Assembly (NCBI GenBank): GCA_009936795.1
Contig: JAACDM010000154.1
Location: 1-56,666, forward strand
Length of the DNA stretch: 56,666 nt
Origin: Verrucomicrobiaceae bacterium
Lineage (GTDB): Bacteria; Verrucomicrobiota; Verrucomicrobiia; Verrucomicrobiales; DEV007
Direction of reading: 5' to 3'
Shown here: piece after piece, positions 18,202 through 26,683 of the stretch
Numbering within the stretch: position 1 is the stretch's first letter
Layout of the letters: each line of letters starts with the position of its first letter
Position numbers and translations under genes: made by a program
The notes under the pieces: model-generated
Database searches by the model: none
What the model was told of the DNA's origin: nothing
The model's input: the letters and a program-made list of their open reading frames with translations, nothing else

Positions 18202-19616
18202 GGAAGGGAAAAGGTCTTGGTGTTCGTCATGTATTTCATGGCCTCTATTACTCCTTCTTTGATACCAAGACCGGAATCCTTCACCCCGCCGAATGGAGAA
18301 CTCTCAATTCGGTAGCCAGGCACCTCGTTCACGTTCACCGTCCCCGTGCGGATCTCTTTCACTGCTTTGAGGGCGTGCTCCATGTTGTTCGTTACAATGC
18401 CAGAAGATAAACCGTAAGCGGTGCTATTCGAGAGCGTGATCGCATCATCGATGTCTCGTATCGAGATGATAGGCGCAAGAGGACCGAACGACTCGTCAAC
18501 GACCATGGTTGAGTGGCGTTGGACGTTTCCGATCACTGTTGGAGGGTAATTCGCCCCTCCATCATAGTTGCCGCCTAAGAGAATTGTGGCGCCGTCTTCG
18601 ACTGCTGCCTTAACCACGGAATCGAGACGAGAAGCTGAAGCTTCGTTGATCACGGTGCCGACTCGGGTATCCAAATCTGCGGGATCTCCGCAAAGGTACT
18701 CCTTCCCGCGCTCGACGAAGCGATCCGTGAATGTCTCGAGAACACGTTCGTGAATGAGCAGCCGTTTCACTGCGGTGCAACGTTGGCCAGAATTGCGGAA
18801 ACAACCTTCGGCAGCCAGCGTGACGGCAAGATCGAGATCAGCATCTTCGAGTACGATGAGAGGTGAATTTCCCCCAAGCTCAAGGCAGAGCTTCTTGTAG
18901 CCTGCTGTGGATGCAATGTGGTTGCCAATGGCGACGCTTCCAGTAAAGGCGACCATCTCCACGCGCTCGTCTTGGATCAATGGAGTGATGACTTCGTCGA
19001 TATCGCCCAACAGGACGCTGAGCATCGGGCCGGGCAAGCCAGCCTCATAGAGCAACTCGACGAATCGAATCGCGGTGAGCGGCGTCTTATCCGATGGCTT
19101 GAGAATCATGGGAGCGCCACAGGCAATAGCTGGACCCAGCTTGTGAGCGACTTGGTTGAGAGGGTGATTGAACGGTGTGATTGCCGCAACAAGCCTAACG
19201 GGTTCGCGAAGCGTAAAAATCTTGCGGGCCTTTCCTTGAGCCGTGAGATCACAAGAGAAGATCTGGCCATCATCGCGCAGCGCTTCCATGGCGGCGAACT
19301 CTAAGACGTCGAGCGTGCGTCCAACCTCATACGTAGTTTCACGCATACAAAGGCCAGCTTCTGATCGAATAAGGTTGGCGAACTCATCGCGGCGTTCTTC
19401 AAGCAAGTCACGGGCGGTGCGGAGGATGTCTGCGCGCTGGAAGCGTGTTACGGGCTCATGTTCGCCTGCACCGATCGCGATAGCCTGCTCTAGATCTTTC
19501 GCATCAGCGCAGCCTATCGTACCCGATAGTGAGCCGTCGTACGGATAGAAGACCTCAAGCTTGCGGTCTGAGACCACTGGCTTGCCCGCTACATAGGACG
19601 TCAGGTTAAGCGCCAT
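18195..19616 (-). CDS. phnY: Phosphonoacetaldehyde dehydrogenase PhnY
   Basis: A 473-residue NAD(P)-dependent aldehyde dehydrogenase that oxidises phosphonoacetaldehyde to phosphonoacetate. The general base is Glu246 (CLELGG) and the nucleophile Cys280, preceded by Arg279 (NSGQRC). Arg100 and His151 (FNHPLNQ) fall where the phosphonate-binding Arg and His of the characterised Sinorhizobium PhnY are expected, which separates it from ordinary succinate-semialdehyde enzymes. The frame runs 22 codons further upstream inside phnA, but the ATG at 19616 gives the normal length and an 11-base overlap with the phnA stop. It sits between phnA and phnW, the classic PhnWAY set. Confidence 0.92.
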   Translation of the reverse strand: MALNLTSYVAGKPVVSDRKLEVFYPYDGSLSGTIGCADAKDLEQAIAIGAGEHEPVTRFQRADILRTARDLLEERRDEFANLIRSEAGLCMRETTYEVGRTLDVLEFAAMEALRDDGQIFSCDLTAQGKARKIFTLREPVRLVAAITPFNHPLNQVAHKLGPAIACGAPMILKPSDKTPLTAIRFVELLYEAGLPGPMLSVLLGDIDEVITPLIQDERVEMVAFTGSVAIGNHIASTAGYKKLCLELGGNSPLIVLEDADLDLAVTLAAEGCFRNSGQRCTAVKRLLIHERVLETFTDRFVERGKEYLCGDPADLDTRVGTVINEASASRLDSVVKAAVEDGATILLGGNYDGGANYPPTVIGNVQRHSTMVVDESFGPLAPIISIRDIDDAITLSNSTAYGLSSGIVTNNMEHALKAVKEIRTGTVNVNEVPGYRIESSPFGGVKDSGLGIKEGVIEAMKYMTNTKTFSLPW

Positions 19617-20853
19617 TGCAGGTGAAGTCGAAGATGTCGAAGTTACGCGGATCACCGACGGCCTTCGCCGAGTAGGACTCATTCAGTGGTCGCGAGAGCA
19701 GCATGGGAACCATTTCTTCATAGCGTCCACCATGAGATCGAAGCCCGCCCTTCAGAACAGACAAATCATGATCTGGTGGTGTGCGACCAACGACAACGTT
19801 TCTGCCACACAAGACGGTGAGATCGCCTATACGATCTTCGGCCAACTCTAACTTTTTCGCTGACATGGCGCGGTCATACACCTCAGTGATACCGTTCAGG
19901 CTCATGAGATAGTCTGCGATGGCAGCTTGCTGCTCGAGGTTGTCCAAATGCACCATGACCAAGGCACCAAGGGCTCCGTGATGAACCACATAAGGATCGG
20001 TGATCGGACAAATGACACGTAAGCCATCACCAAATTTCTCTTTGAGAAGACATTCCACGTAGATCACGTTTGGTGAGCCATCACCCTTGTTCTTGGCGTT
20101 CATACCGTGATCAGCGGTGATGCCGATGACGCAGTTCAGGTCTAGCAACCGCCCGATTTGGTCGTCCAAAGCCTGGTAAAAGGCCAACGACTCCTCCTCC
20201 TCCGGCGCATGTTTGTGTTGCATGAAGTCTGTTAGGGAAAGGTAGAGGAAATTGGCCTTTCCTTGCTCCACGAGCGCAGCGCCTGCTTCGAGGACGTAAA
20301 CCGAAGCATCACCTGAGTAGATTTCAGGCTTCTGCTTCCCGATGATACTCTCTGCATTATCGACGCCATGGGTATCCGCGCAAGCCTCGTCGACCTTCTC
20401 ACTAGAGAAGGCCATGCCGTTCAGGGAGACCACACCATCGCCTAACACCGTGCGCAATTTTTCCTTTGCCGTGATAAATGCGACCTTCCTTCCTGCTTTC
20501 GCAGCTGTGGTTAAGATTGTCGGACAACGGAGATATTCTGGTGAATTCATCATGACCTCTTCGCCGGTGTCTGGATTTAGGAAGAAGTTTCCACAGATTC
20601 CCGTCACAGATGGTGGCATTCCCGTCACGATGGCCGCGTTGTTAACATTGGTGAAGGAGGGCAGCGCCCCACGGACCATGCCTCGATACCCTTGGCGGCT
20701 TAATTCCAGTGTCCGAGGCATGCGCCCTTGGGCCATGGACACCGACAAATACTCGTCTGCACAACCGTCGATACAGATCACCACCACTGGCTGACTGGGC
20801 AATTGGTAGTTCCTACCATTCACCTCAAACGCCGTCACGCTATCGCTACTCAT
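19606..20853 (-). CDS. phnA: Phosphonoacetate hydrolase PhnA
   Basis: A 415-residue zinc enzyme of the alkaline phosphatase superfamily that hydrolyses the C-P bond of phosphonoacetate to acetate and phosphate. All expected metal and nucleophile positions are visible: Asp29 (ICIDG), nucleophile Thr68 (SFTNVNNAA), Asp209 and His213 (DFMQH), Asp248-His249 (TADHGM) and His374 (RSHGGRYE). These fall within three residues of the numbering I recall for Sinorhizobium meliloti PhnA. That agreement supports the ATG at 20853 over a TTG twelve codons upstream. It is the first gene of the ten-gene operon and is preceded by a perfect inverted repeat at 20902-20922. Release of phosphate here makes the operon a phosphorus as well as a carbon and nitrogen source. 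Confidence 0.95.
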   Translation of the reverse strand: MSSDSVTAFEVNGRNYQLPSQPVVVICIDGCADEYLSVSMAQGRMPRTLELSRQGYRGMVRGALPSFTNVNNAAIVTGMPPSVTGICGNFFLNPDTGEEVMMNSPEYLRCPTILTTAAKAGRKVAFITAKEKLRTVLGDGVVSLNGMAFSSEKVDEACADTHGVDNAESIIGKQKPEIYSGDASVYVLEAGAALVEQGKANFLYLSLTDFMQHKHAPEEEESLAFYQALDDQIGRLLDLNCVIGITADHGMNAKNKGDGSPNVIYVECLLKEKFGDGLRVICPITDPYVVHHGALGALVMVHLDNLEQQAAIADYLMSLNGITEVYDRAMSAKKLELAEDRIGDLTVLCGRNVVVGRTPPDHDLSVLKGGLRSHGGRYEEMVPMLLSRPLNESYSAKAVGDPRNFDIFDFTCNGA

Positions 20854-20901
20854 CTCATGTTTTGTAATGGACTCCTGCGATCTGAGCAATGAACGAAATT
20901 G

Positions 20902-20922
20902 CCAAATTGGCTATCAATTTGG
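20902..20922. promoter_or_regulatory. Candidate operator: perfect 8-5-8 inverted repeat upstream of phnA
   Basis: CCAAATTG, five bases, then CAATTTGG: a perfect dyad centred about 59 bases before the phnA start, between the divergent phn operon and the decayed phosphoesterase gene. The size and symmetry fit a dimeric helix-turn-helix repressor or activator. No regulator gene is linked to the operon, so the protein that binds is unknown. Confidence 0.5.
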
Positions 20923-21117
20923 ATCAGCCGCAAACGTTGAGCTCTTGGGAAATTTTAAAAACTTGTCGCCTGGTCACTAGGCATTCGATACGGAGTTAGC
21001 CCGTTCCAATTCGACGGTTTGCTGATTAAGTTGATCTGCGCCTAAGTGATTGGTTGGATTGTTGGCTGAGCCGCTATTGGGTTTCCGTTTCGCCCAACGT
21101 CTGGTGAGATCACGACC

Positions 21118-22985
21118 ATGTTTGATCGCTTAACTTGCTTTGCTCTCGTCTTGATTCTTGCCGCTTGCGGTAAGTCTGAGCCCGTTTCTGATCCGCCTGC
21201 GGGTGAGTCTCCCGCAGCGGAGAAGGAAGAAGCGCCGACGTTGCGAACGGTAGATCCGCCAGCCGAAGCCTTTGGAACCGCTAAGGGGCTACTTACGGAT
21301 CCCATCCTGCAACTGCCAACCAAGGATACGGTGAATGTCGTTTGGTAAACGGGTTTTATAAGCTCGGAGCAGGCCCTTATCTATGGTGCCAAGAAGAAAG
21401 TGATCAACGCCACTTCGGCACGTCTTTCGCGGATGCTTGAGGATGAGGACTCACAGATTCCTGAATCGATCGTGGCTCAGTTGGGCGACGAAACGGCAGC
21501 GGGCGTTCGCGAGCGTAGGGTCTACCGTCATGTGGCCGTGGCCAATGGTCTGAAGGCGGGTGAGCGAATTCCTTATCAAGTGGAGTGTGTGGACGACAAC
21601 GGGAAGCGCTTTCGGAGCGAGACCTTCACATTACAACCACTGCCCGGGAAGGGGCAGGCGGTGCCGATCCTTCTCACTTCGGATCAGCAGAATCAGCCGA
21701 TATCGGCGGCTAACTATCAAAAGGTCAAGGAAACGGCTGGCCAATTAGACGCGATTCTCTTTGCTGGAGATTTCGTTGATCATCCTAACCGAGCTTCCGA
21801 ATGGTTTGATCGGACCAATGCCAAGCGTCCGGCATTCTATCCCGCCCTGCAGGGAAGGTTGAATCAGTTAGGTGCCACGACCTTTACTGGAGGTGCGTTG
21901 CTTCAGCAGGCGGTGTTGCTTGGCTCTCTTGGAAACCACGATGTTTCTGGCCGATGGCGACCCGAGAGCAGCACCATTAAAGAAATGTATAATGATCCGC
22001 AGCCTCGTTGGTATGCCGAGTTTGGTCACCGCAGGGCGATGGGGGGCCGTGATCGTTCGTTTGAATCAGTCACCTACGATGAGAGGTGGGAGCATCCGGA
22101 CACGGCACCGCAAGGCGAGCGCTATTGGTCCTATCAATATGGCGATGTCTTTGTCATCTCGCTACACGTGAATCGCATTTGGCGGATGTGGGGTGACACG
22201 GGAAAGGCAAGCTCGGAGAGGCACCTGAGAGTCTTGCAGATCCCGAACAATGGGGATTTGGAGATCACGTCTTTGATCCCTTCGGTCCCGACTCTCCGCA
22301 GTTTCGTTGGCTGGAAAGCTCCCTCCAAAGCTCAGCATTTCGCGAGGCCAAGTACAAGATCGTCATGGCCCATCAGACCATGTTTGGTCTGGGTGAGAAC
22401 GCGTATCCCGTTCTTGCGTCGCCTAAGGCTGTGTTCACGATTAAAGGCAAGGAACAGCCATTGACGCTCAGCCACCCTATATCAAAACAAGCTTGGACCA
22501 GCCAGGTGATGCCGGTGCTGAGCTCACTTGAATCGATTGGCTATCGCTATCCCGAAGAGGAGGATATCTGAGCGCAGGCGATCGAACCCATGTTGGTCAA
22601 GGCGGGCGTGCAATTGGTTCTTTGCGGGCATTCCCATCTTTGGAATCGCGCGAAGATCGGCGGGATGCACTACCTTGAGACCTCCAATTTGGGCAACTCG
22701 TTTGGAGCTCGATTCGATGACTCAGGCGAGGGCAAAGCTTGGCCGCCAAGTAAGCGTCCCGGTAGCGCTCCTCAGGGGAGAGCGCCGATTCTTCCTAAGC
22801 ACTTCAATCCCATGCAGGCCTGGGAAGGCTACGCTCGAGCACTTCCTTTCGTTTCCAGCAAAAAGGTCACCACTTTTACTGTTTTTACGACTTAAGATGG
22901 AATGGTTAGAAGCTATGCATTTGACACGAGCAAACCGAACTCCGAGACCTTGCACTTTGACGAGTTTCGGCTTGGGCAGCCATAG
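21118..22985 (+). pseudogene. Decayed lipoprotein metallophosphoesterase
   Basis: A gene for an exported calcineurin-like phosphoesterase with four lesions. It starts with a lipoprotein signal (MFDRLTCFALVLILAACG, lipobox LAAC). All parts of the metal-binding fold are still readable: DQQ near LLTSDQQNQP, GDFVDHP, GNHDVSG, MAHQTMFG and GHSHLWNR. Lesions are in-frame TAA at 21346-21348 right after VNVVW, a one-base deletion at about 22227, in-frame TGA at 22569-22571 (Arg if CGA), and in-frame TAA at 22893-22895 (Gln if CAA). The last piece ends at the TAG at 22983. Intact, it would have been a periplasmic or surface phosphoesterase of about 620 residues. It is divergent from the phosphonate operon and convergent with the broken regulator. 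Confidence 0.85.
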
Positions 22986-23000
22986 GCATCGAGGAAGATG

Positions 23001-24200
23001 CTAGTGTTGGTTTGGCGTTTCTGAGGACAATCGAAAGTCGGTGCGAAAGGCAGTTGCTGTTGTGCCGGTTTCTCGACGCATGAAACGCCCGAGGTCTTCC
23101 ATGGATTCGAATCCCATGTGGCTGGCAATGCGCTTAACGGACCAGTCGGTGGTGCGTAGATGTTATTTTAGGGTGGCGAGCCGCACCCGCTTAATCTCCG
23201 CCTTGGGGGCGTAGCCTAGCGTTTGGACGAACCGGCGTTTAAAGGCGGCTCGGGACAGTGGGCTTTCGGCGACGAGCTCGTTTACCTGAAGGGCATAAGC
23301 AGGGGCGTCTCGTCTGATTCGGCGAAGAGCATTGGCCACGACGGGATCCGCAATATGGAGAATGTCAGTGGATTCTCGCTCGACTAAGCCACCGACAGGA
23401 ATAATCGTTTCTTTGGGAATGCTAGAATCTCCCTGCATGAGCTGATCGAGAATCGCTGCTGCCCGAAATCCAATCGCTTCGCCAGGATAGCGTACGGCCG
23501 TGAGTGGAGGTGACGTAGTGTAGCAGAACAGTTCGTCGTTGTTGACGCCGGCCACGGCGACCTCGTCCGGAACGCGGAATCCCAGGCGCTGACAGGCTTG
23601 GATGAGGGTCGCGGCGGCGATATCGTCTTTGGCAAGAATACCTATGGGTTTCGGGAGGGCGATCAATTGGGGGGCCATGAATTGGCGGAGCGTTCTCCAT
23701 CGCTCTGACAATTTGCCTAGCTTGCTGACTTCGATGCCGAGCTGGTGGCAGTGCGCTTTGGCGAGTTCAAGTTCTTGCTCGAAGCCTCTTCCTCGAGCGC
23801 GTGAGTAACGTCGCGATGGGTCGCCCCAGTAGGCGAAGTTTCTTAGGCCAAGCGATAGGAAATGGCGTGCTACGATTCGGCCAGATTCTTCGTGGTCTGG
23901 TAGGACTAACGGAATCTTGTGATGATGCGACTCGCTGCTGATGCTGACCACGGCCATACCTCGACTCTCGAACGTTCTCATTTCGGCTGTAGACAAGCGA
24001 AAGGCAATGAGGCCATCGCCTTTCCAGAAGCGGTTGATCCGAACAGGTTCGATCTCGTTCGTAGTATCGATGGGAGTTTGGATCTGCCAGGTCTGATGGA
24101 GTCGTCGGTACTGCAGGATGCCACGATAGATATCGTGGGTATAGCGAGCCCATGTGGCCGTGCGGATGCCGATGACTGGGGGCGAGGTGCGCGTTTTCAT
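23001..24200 (-). pseudogene. XylR-type regulator (LacI-like sensor plus AraC domain) cut by TAA in its DNA-binding domain
   Basis: The ATG at 24200 opens a frame with a LacI/periplasmic-binding-type sensor domain (about residues 10-270; VIGIRTATWARYTHDIYRGI, PIGILAKDDIAAA, VAVAGVNNDELFC). This is followed by an AraC-type domain whose first helix-turn-helix is complete (SPLSRAAFKRRFVQTLGYAP). An in-frame TAA at 23163-23165 stops it after KRVRLATLK. The second helix-turn-helix continues uninterrupted after the stop (DWSVKRIASHMGFESMEDLGRFMRRETG) to the TAG at 23001-23003. The order sensor then AraC is that of XylR-family sugar regulators. The TAA would be Gln if CAA. A protein truncated here lacks half of its DNA-binding unit and is probably inactive. 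It is divergent from the secreted phosphodiesterase gene. Confidence 0.8.
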
Positions 24201-24243
24201 CGATTTTGGTTTGGCAGGGCTGTAGACTATTTGCGATCCAAAT

Positions 24244-24260
24244 CGCCAGCTTAATTGGCG
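24244..24260. promoter_or_regulatory. Weak candidate operator in the regulator-phosphodiesterase divergent region
   Basis: CGCCA and TGGCG face each other around a seven-base centre in the 110-base gap between the XylR-type regulator gene and the phosphodiesterase gene. The position suits autoregulation by the neighbouring regulator. The arms are only five bases, so this could be chance. Confidence 0.25.
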
Positions 24261-24310
24261 TTTCGGCGTGTTGATTCGCGAAGGCAAACTTTTAGTATTC
24301 GCCTCTAGGA

Positions 24311-26587
24311 ATGAACAGGAATTCTTACACTTGGCTGCCTATGCTGCCTATCTTTACGCTGATCGTAGTGCTGTCGGCTGGTTTGGATTCGAGAGATGCT
24401 GAGAGCCCATTTCAGAACCGACATGTGCTCGTGATTGGAATCGACGGTGTCCGTCCAGATGCGCTCCAGCGTGCGGATGCTCCACATCTTCAGGCATTGG
24501 TGGACAATGGAGTCTTGTCCCTCCAGTCCGTTGCGGGAGGTGATCTAGGGACTCCCTCACAGCAGCAGACGTCGAGTGGCCCTGGATGGTCTAGCATTCT
24601 TACGGGTGTTTGGACAGATAAGCATGGCATTCGCAACAATGACTTCACGGGGAATCGCTACGACCTCTACCCCCATTTCTTCCAGCGCCTGAAAGAGTGC
24701 GAGCCAGCGGCCTACTTGTCTTCAATTGTCAGTTGGAACCCGATCGATACCTCGATCGTGACACCGGTTGACGCCTACACTGACTACCGCGCGAAAGGCA
24801 TTGGCAGTACCGCCATTGCCCGCGATCGCTCGGTGCGTGATAAGGCTGTAGCGCATCTGCAGACAGAAGACCCCGATGTGCTTTTCCTACATTTCGATCA
24901 GGTGGATGGTGCGGGACATGCCAATGGCTTTAGCAGCGGAACCGCTTCTTACCTCAGCGCCATCAGCAGTATGGATTCGCTTATCGGCGATGTGCTAGAA
25001 GCCGTCGATGCGCGACCCAATCGCCAGGATGAGGATTGGTTAGTAATTGTCACGACCGACCACGGTGGAATTGGTACCTCTCATGGTGGCCAGACGCCAG
25101 ACGAACGGAAGATCTTCTGTCTTGTGAGTGGCGATACTACTTCCCGCATTGCCTCCGACTTGAAACCAGGTCACGTGGCCGTGCCGCCCACTGTTTTTGA
25201 ATACCTTGGTGAGCCGATCGAAGAAGCTTGGGAATGGGAAGAGCCGGCCTTTGGCCTCCCACCGTATCCACCTTCCGAACTGAAGGTGACGGCAGGCGTG
25301 GGGCGCGATCTCGTGGTCCATTGGTCGGCTCCCATCGATCTTGAGGCGGATCAACTCGTCTTGAAACGTAACGGCAAGATAATTGCGAGACTTCCGCTCG
25401 ACGCGACCCAGTATGTAGATGTCATTCCGCCAGTCTTTTTAGCTCTACAGCTCGTCTACACGCTTGAAGTGGAGGGGGCGATGAAGCCTATTGCGCCGCT
25501 GCGTTTGGAAATGGACCTGCCGAAGACTTTAGATGAAGAACTTGTTCTTCACTGGCCTCTCGATGGTAGTACGATTGATGTTAGTGATGTGGGCCATGTT
25601 GGCGTTTCGTCTGGCGACCTCCCAGTGACGACCGGTGCCTTTGGAGGCGAGGCCATGCTGTTTGGAAATGGTTCAATCACCACCGAACTCTCAGAATCTC
25701 TCGCCTTTGAACGGTTTACTCATTTTAGCTTTGGCCTATGGATCCGTTCTTCAAGGGCCAGTGAAGGGGTGGTGATCGCTAACAAACCCGCTGGCAGGAG
25801 TGATCGAGAGGGCTGGCAACTTTCTTTGACGGAAAAACGAGGTTTGCGATGGAATCTTGGTGATGGAGTTCGCCACGTGACCTTGAGTTCCCCACCAGGG
25901 GTATTGACTGGAGGTGTTTGGCACCATGTAGGGGTGAGTGTCGAACGCCTTCAGTACTCGAGGCTATACATCGATGGGACATTGGTGGATACGGCTGATC
26001 TAAGCCAGTTGAGGTCGAGCGACGGTCCTGGACCGCTTTCGCTGGGCAGCGATTCGTTGGGACTAGCAACGCTTGCTGATGTTCGCCTTTGGCGCCGAAA
26101 CCTAACGGAATTAGAATGGAATTCTTTGTATAGTGAACGTGCAGCACCGAGCCAGTGGCGAGAGCGTGAGTTTACGTTTGATCAACGCTTTGATCCGAAC
26201 GTTGGGTTTTGGGATTCTGACCCGGATGGGGATGGACGCACAAATCTTGAAGAGTTCGTCCTGGGGTCAGATATCCGAATCGCTGACCGGACTCCTAGTC
26301 TTCGTGTTGGGCAGACAGAAGGAGGGGAACCTATGCTGATCATCGCTCAGCGTACGGGCGGCTATGGGGCCCCCATGAGCAACTACCAAGTGGGTGGTGC
26401 GCGGTCTGTTCTTGAGATGAGCGAAGATCTTCGCGCGGAAAGCTGGCAATCCGTGGCTGGGCACGGTGAGATTATAAAAGCGGAGTATCGAAGTGACGGG
26501 ACCCATCGTCTTTACTGGACTCCCACAGGTGAGAACAAATGCCCGTATTTCCGCCTCAGATATGAACTGGTGACTGCTCCAAACTAG
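24311..26587 (+). CDS. Secreted alkaline-phosphatase-superfamily phosphodiesterase with LamG domain
   Basis: A 758-residue exported protein. After a signal segment (MNRNSYTWLPMLPIFTLIVV) comes an alkaline phosphatase superfamily domain of the nucleotide pyrophosphatase/phosphodiesterase kind: IGIDGVRPD at about residue 43 (first metal Asp), SGPGWSSILTG at about 94 (nucleophile loop), FDQVDGAGH at about 195, and TTDHGG plus SHGG at about 247-256 (remaining metal ligands). A fibronectin-like linker (about 315-395) and a LamG-type sugar- or protein-binding domain (about 408-600) follow. The end is a short Asp-rich TSP3-like piece and the C-terminal beta domain shared with neighbouring secreted proteins. 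It likely cleaves extracellular phosphodiesters or sugar-phosphate bonds. Its divergent regulator is broken. The fold is secure, the substrate open. Confidence 0.82.
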   Translation: MNRNSYTWLPMLPIFTLIVVLSAGLDSRDAESPFQNRHVLVIGIDGVRPDALQRADAPHLQALVDNGVLSLQSVAGGDLGTPSQQQTSSGPGWSSILTGVWTDKHGIRNNDFTGNRYDLYPHFFQRLKECEPAAYLSSIVSWNPIDTSIVTPVDAYTDYRAKGIGSTAIARDRSVRDKAVAHLQTEDPDVLFLHFDQVDGAGHANGFSSGTASYLSAISSMDSLIGDVLEAVDARPNRQDEDWLVIVTTDHGGIGTSHGGQTPDERKIFCLVSGDTTSRIASDLKPGHVAVPPTVFEYLGEPIEEAWEWEEPAFGLPPYPPSELKVTAGVGRDLVVHWSAPIDLEADQLVLKRNGKIIARLPLDATQYVDVIPPVFLALQLVYTLEVEGAMKPIAPLRLEMDLPKTLDEELVLHWPLDGSTIDVSDVGHVGVSSGDLPVTTGAFGGEAMLFGNGSITTELSESLAFERFTHFSFGLWIRSSRASEGVVIANKPAGRSDREGWQLSLTEKRGLRWNLGDGVRHVTLSSPPGVLTGGVWHHVGVSVERLQYSRLYIDGTLVDTADLSQLRSSDGPGPLSLGSDSLGLATLADVRLWRRNLTELEWNSLYSERAAPSQWREREFTFDQRFDPNVGFWDSDPDGDGRTNLEEFVLGSDIRIADRTPSLRVGQTEGGEPMLIIAQRTGGYGAPMSNYQVGGARSVLEMSEDLRAESWQSVAGHGEIIKAEYRSDGTHRLYWTPTGENKCPYFRLRYELVTAPN

Positions 26588-26683
26588 CAAACCTACTTCC
26601 AAGTGACGAATCTTTAACCTCAAGAAACTACCGAATCCACGGATCCTGCAGTGGACTCCAAACGCCGAAACCACCCTGAACTC

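Noticed and set aside
22569..22571. TGA as a selenocysteine codon in the metallophosphoesterase
   Set aside because: The family has no Cys or selenocysteine at this surface position, no following stem-loop of the SECIS kind is apparent, and other stops are present in the same gene.
23100..23125. A tRNA T-loop-like GGATTCGAATCC sequence
   Set aside because: It encodes the MGFES part of an AraC-type helix-turn-helix on the minus strand. No acceptor stem or anticodon arm surrounds it.
1474..24200. Genetic code change or stop-to-Gln recoding to explain the in-frame TAG and TAA codons
   Set aside because: All three stops also end intact genes in the window (for example TAA for gspE, TAG for gspF, gspG and gspD, TGA for gspH), and two of the affected genes also carry frameshifts. 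Gene decay explains both without a special code.
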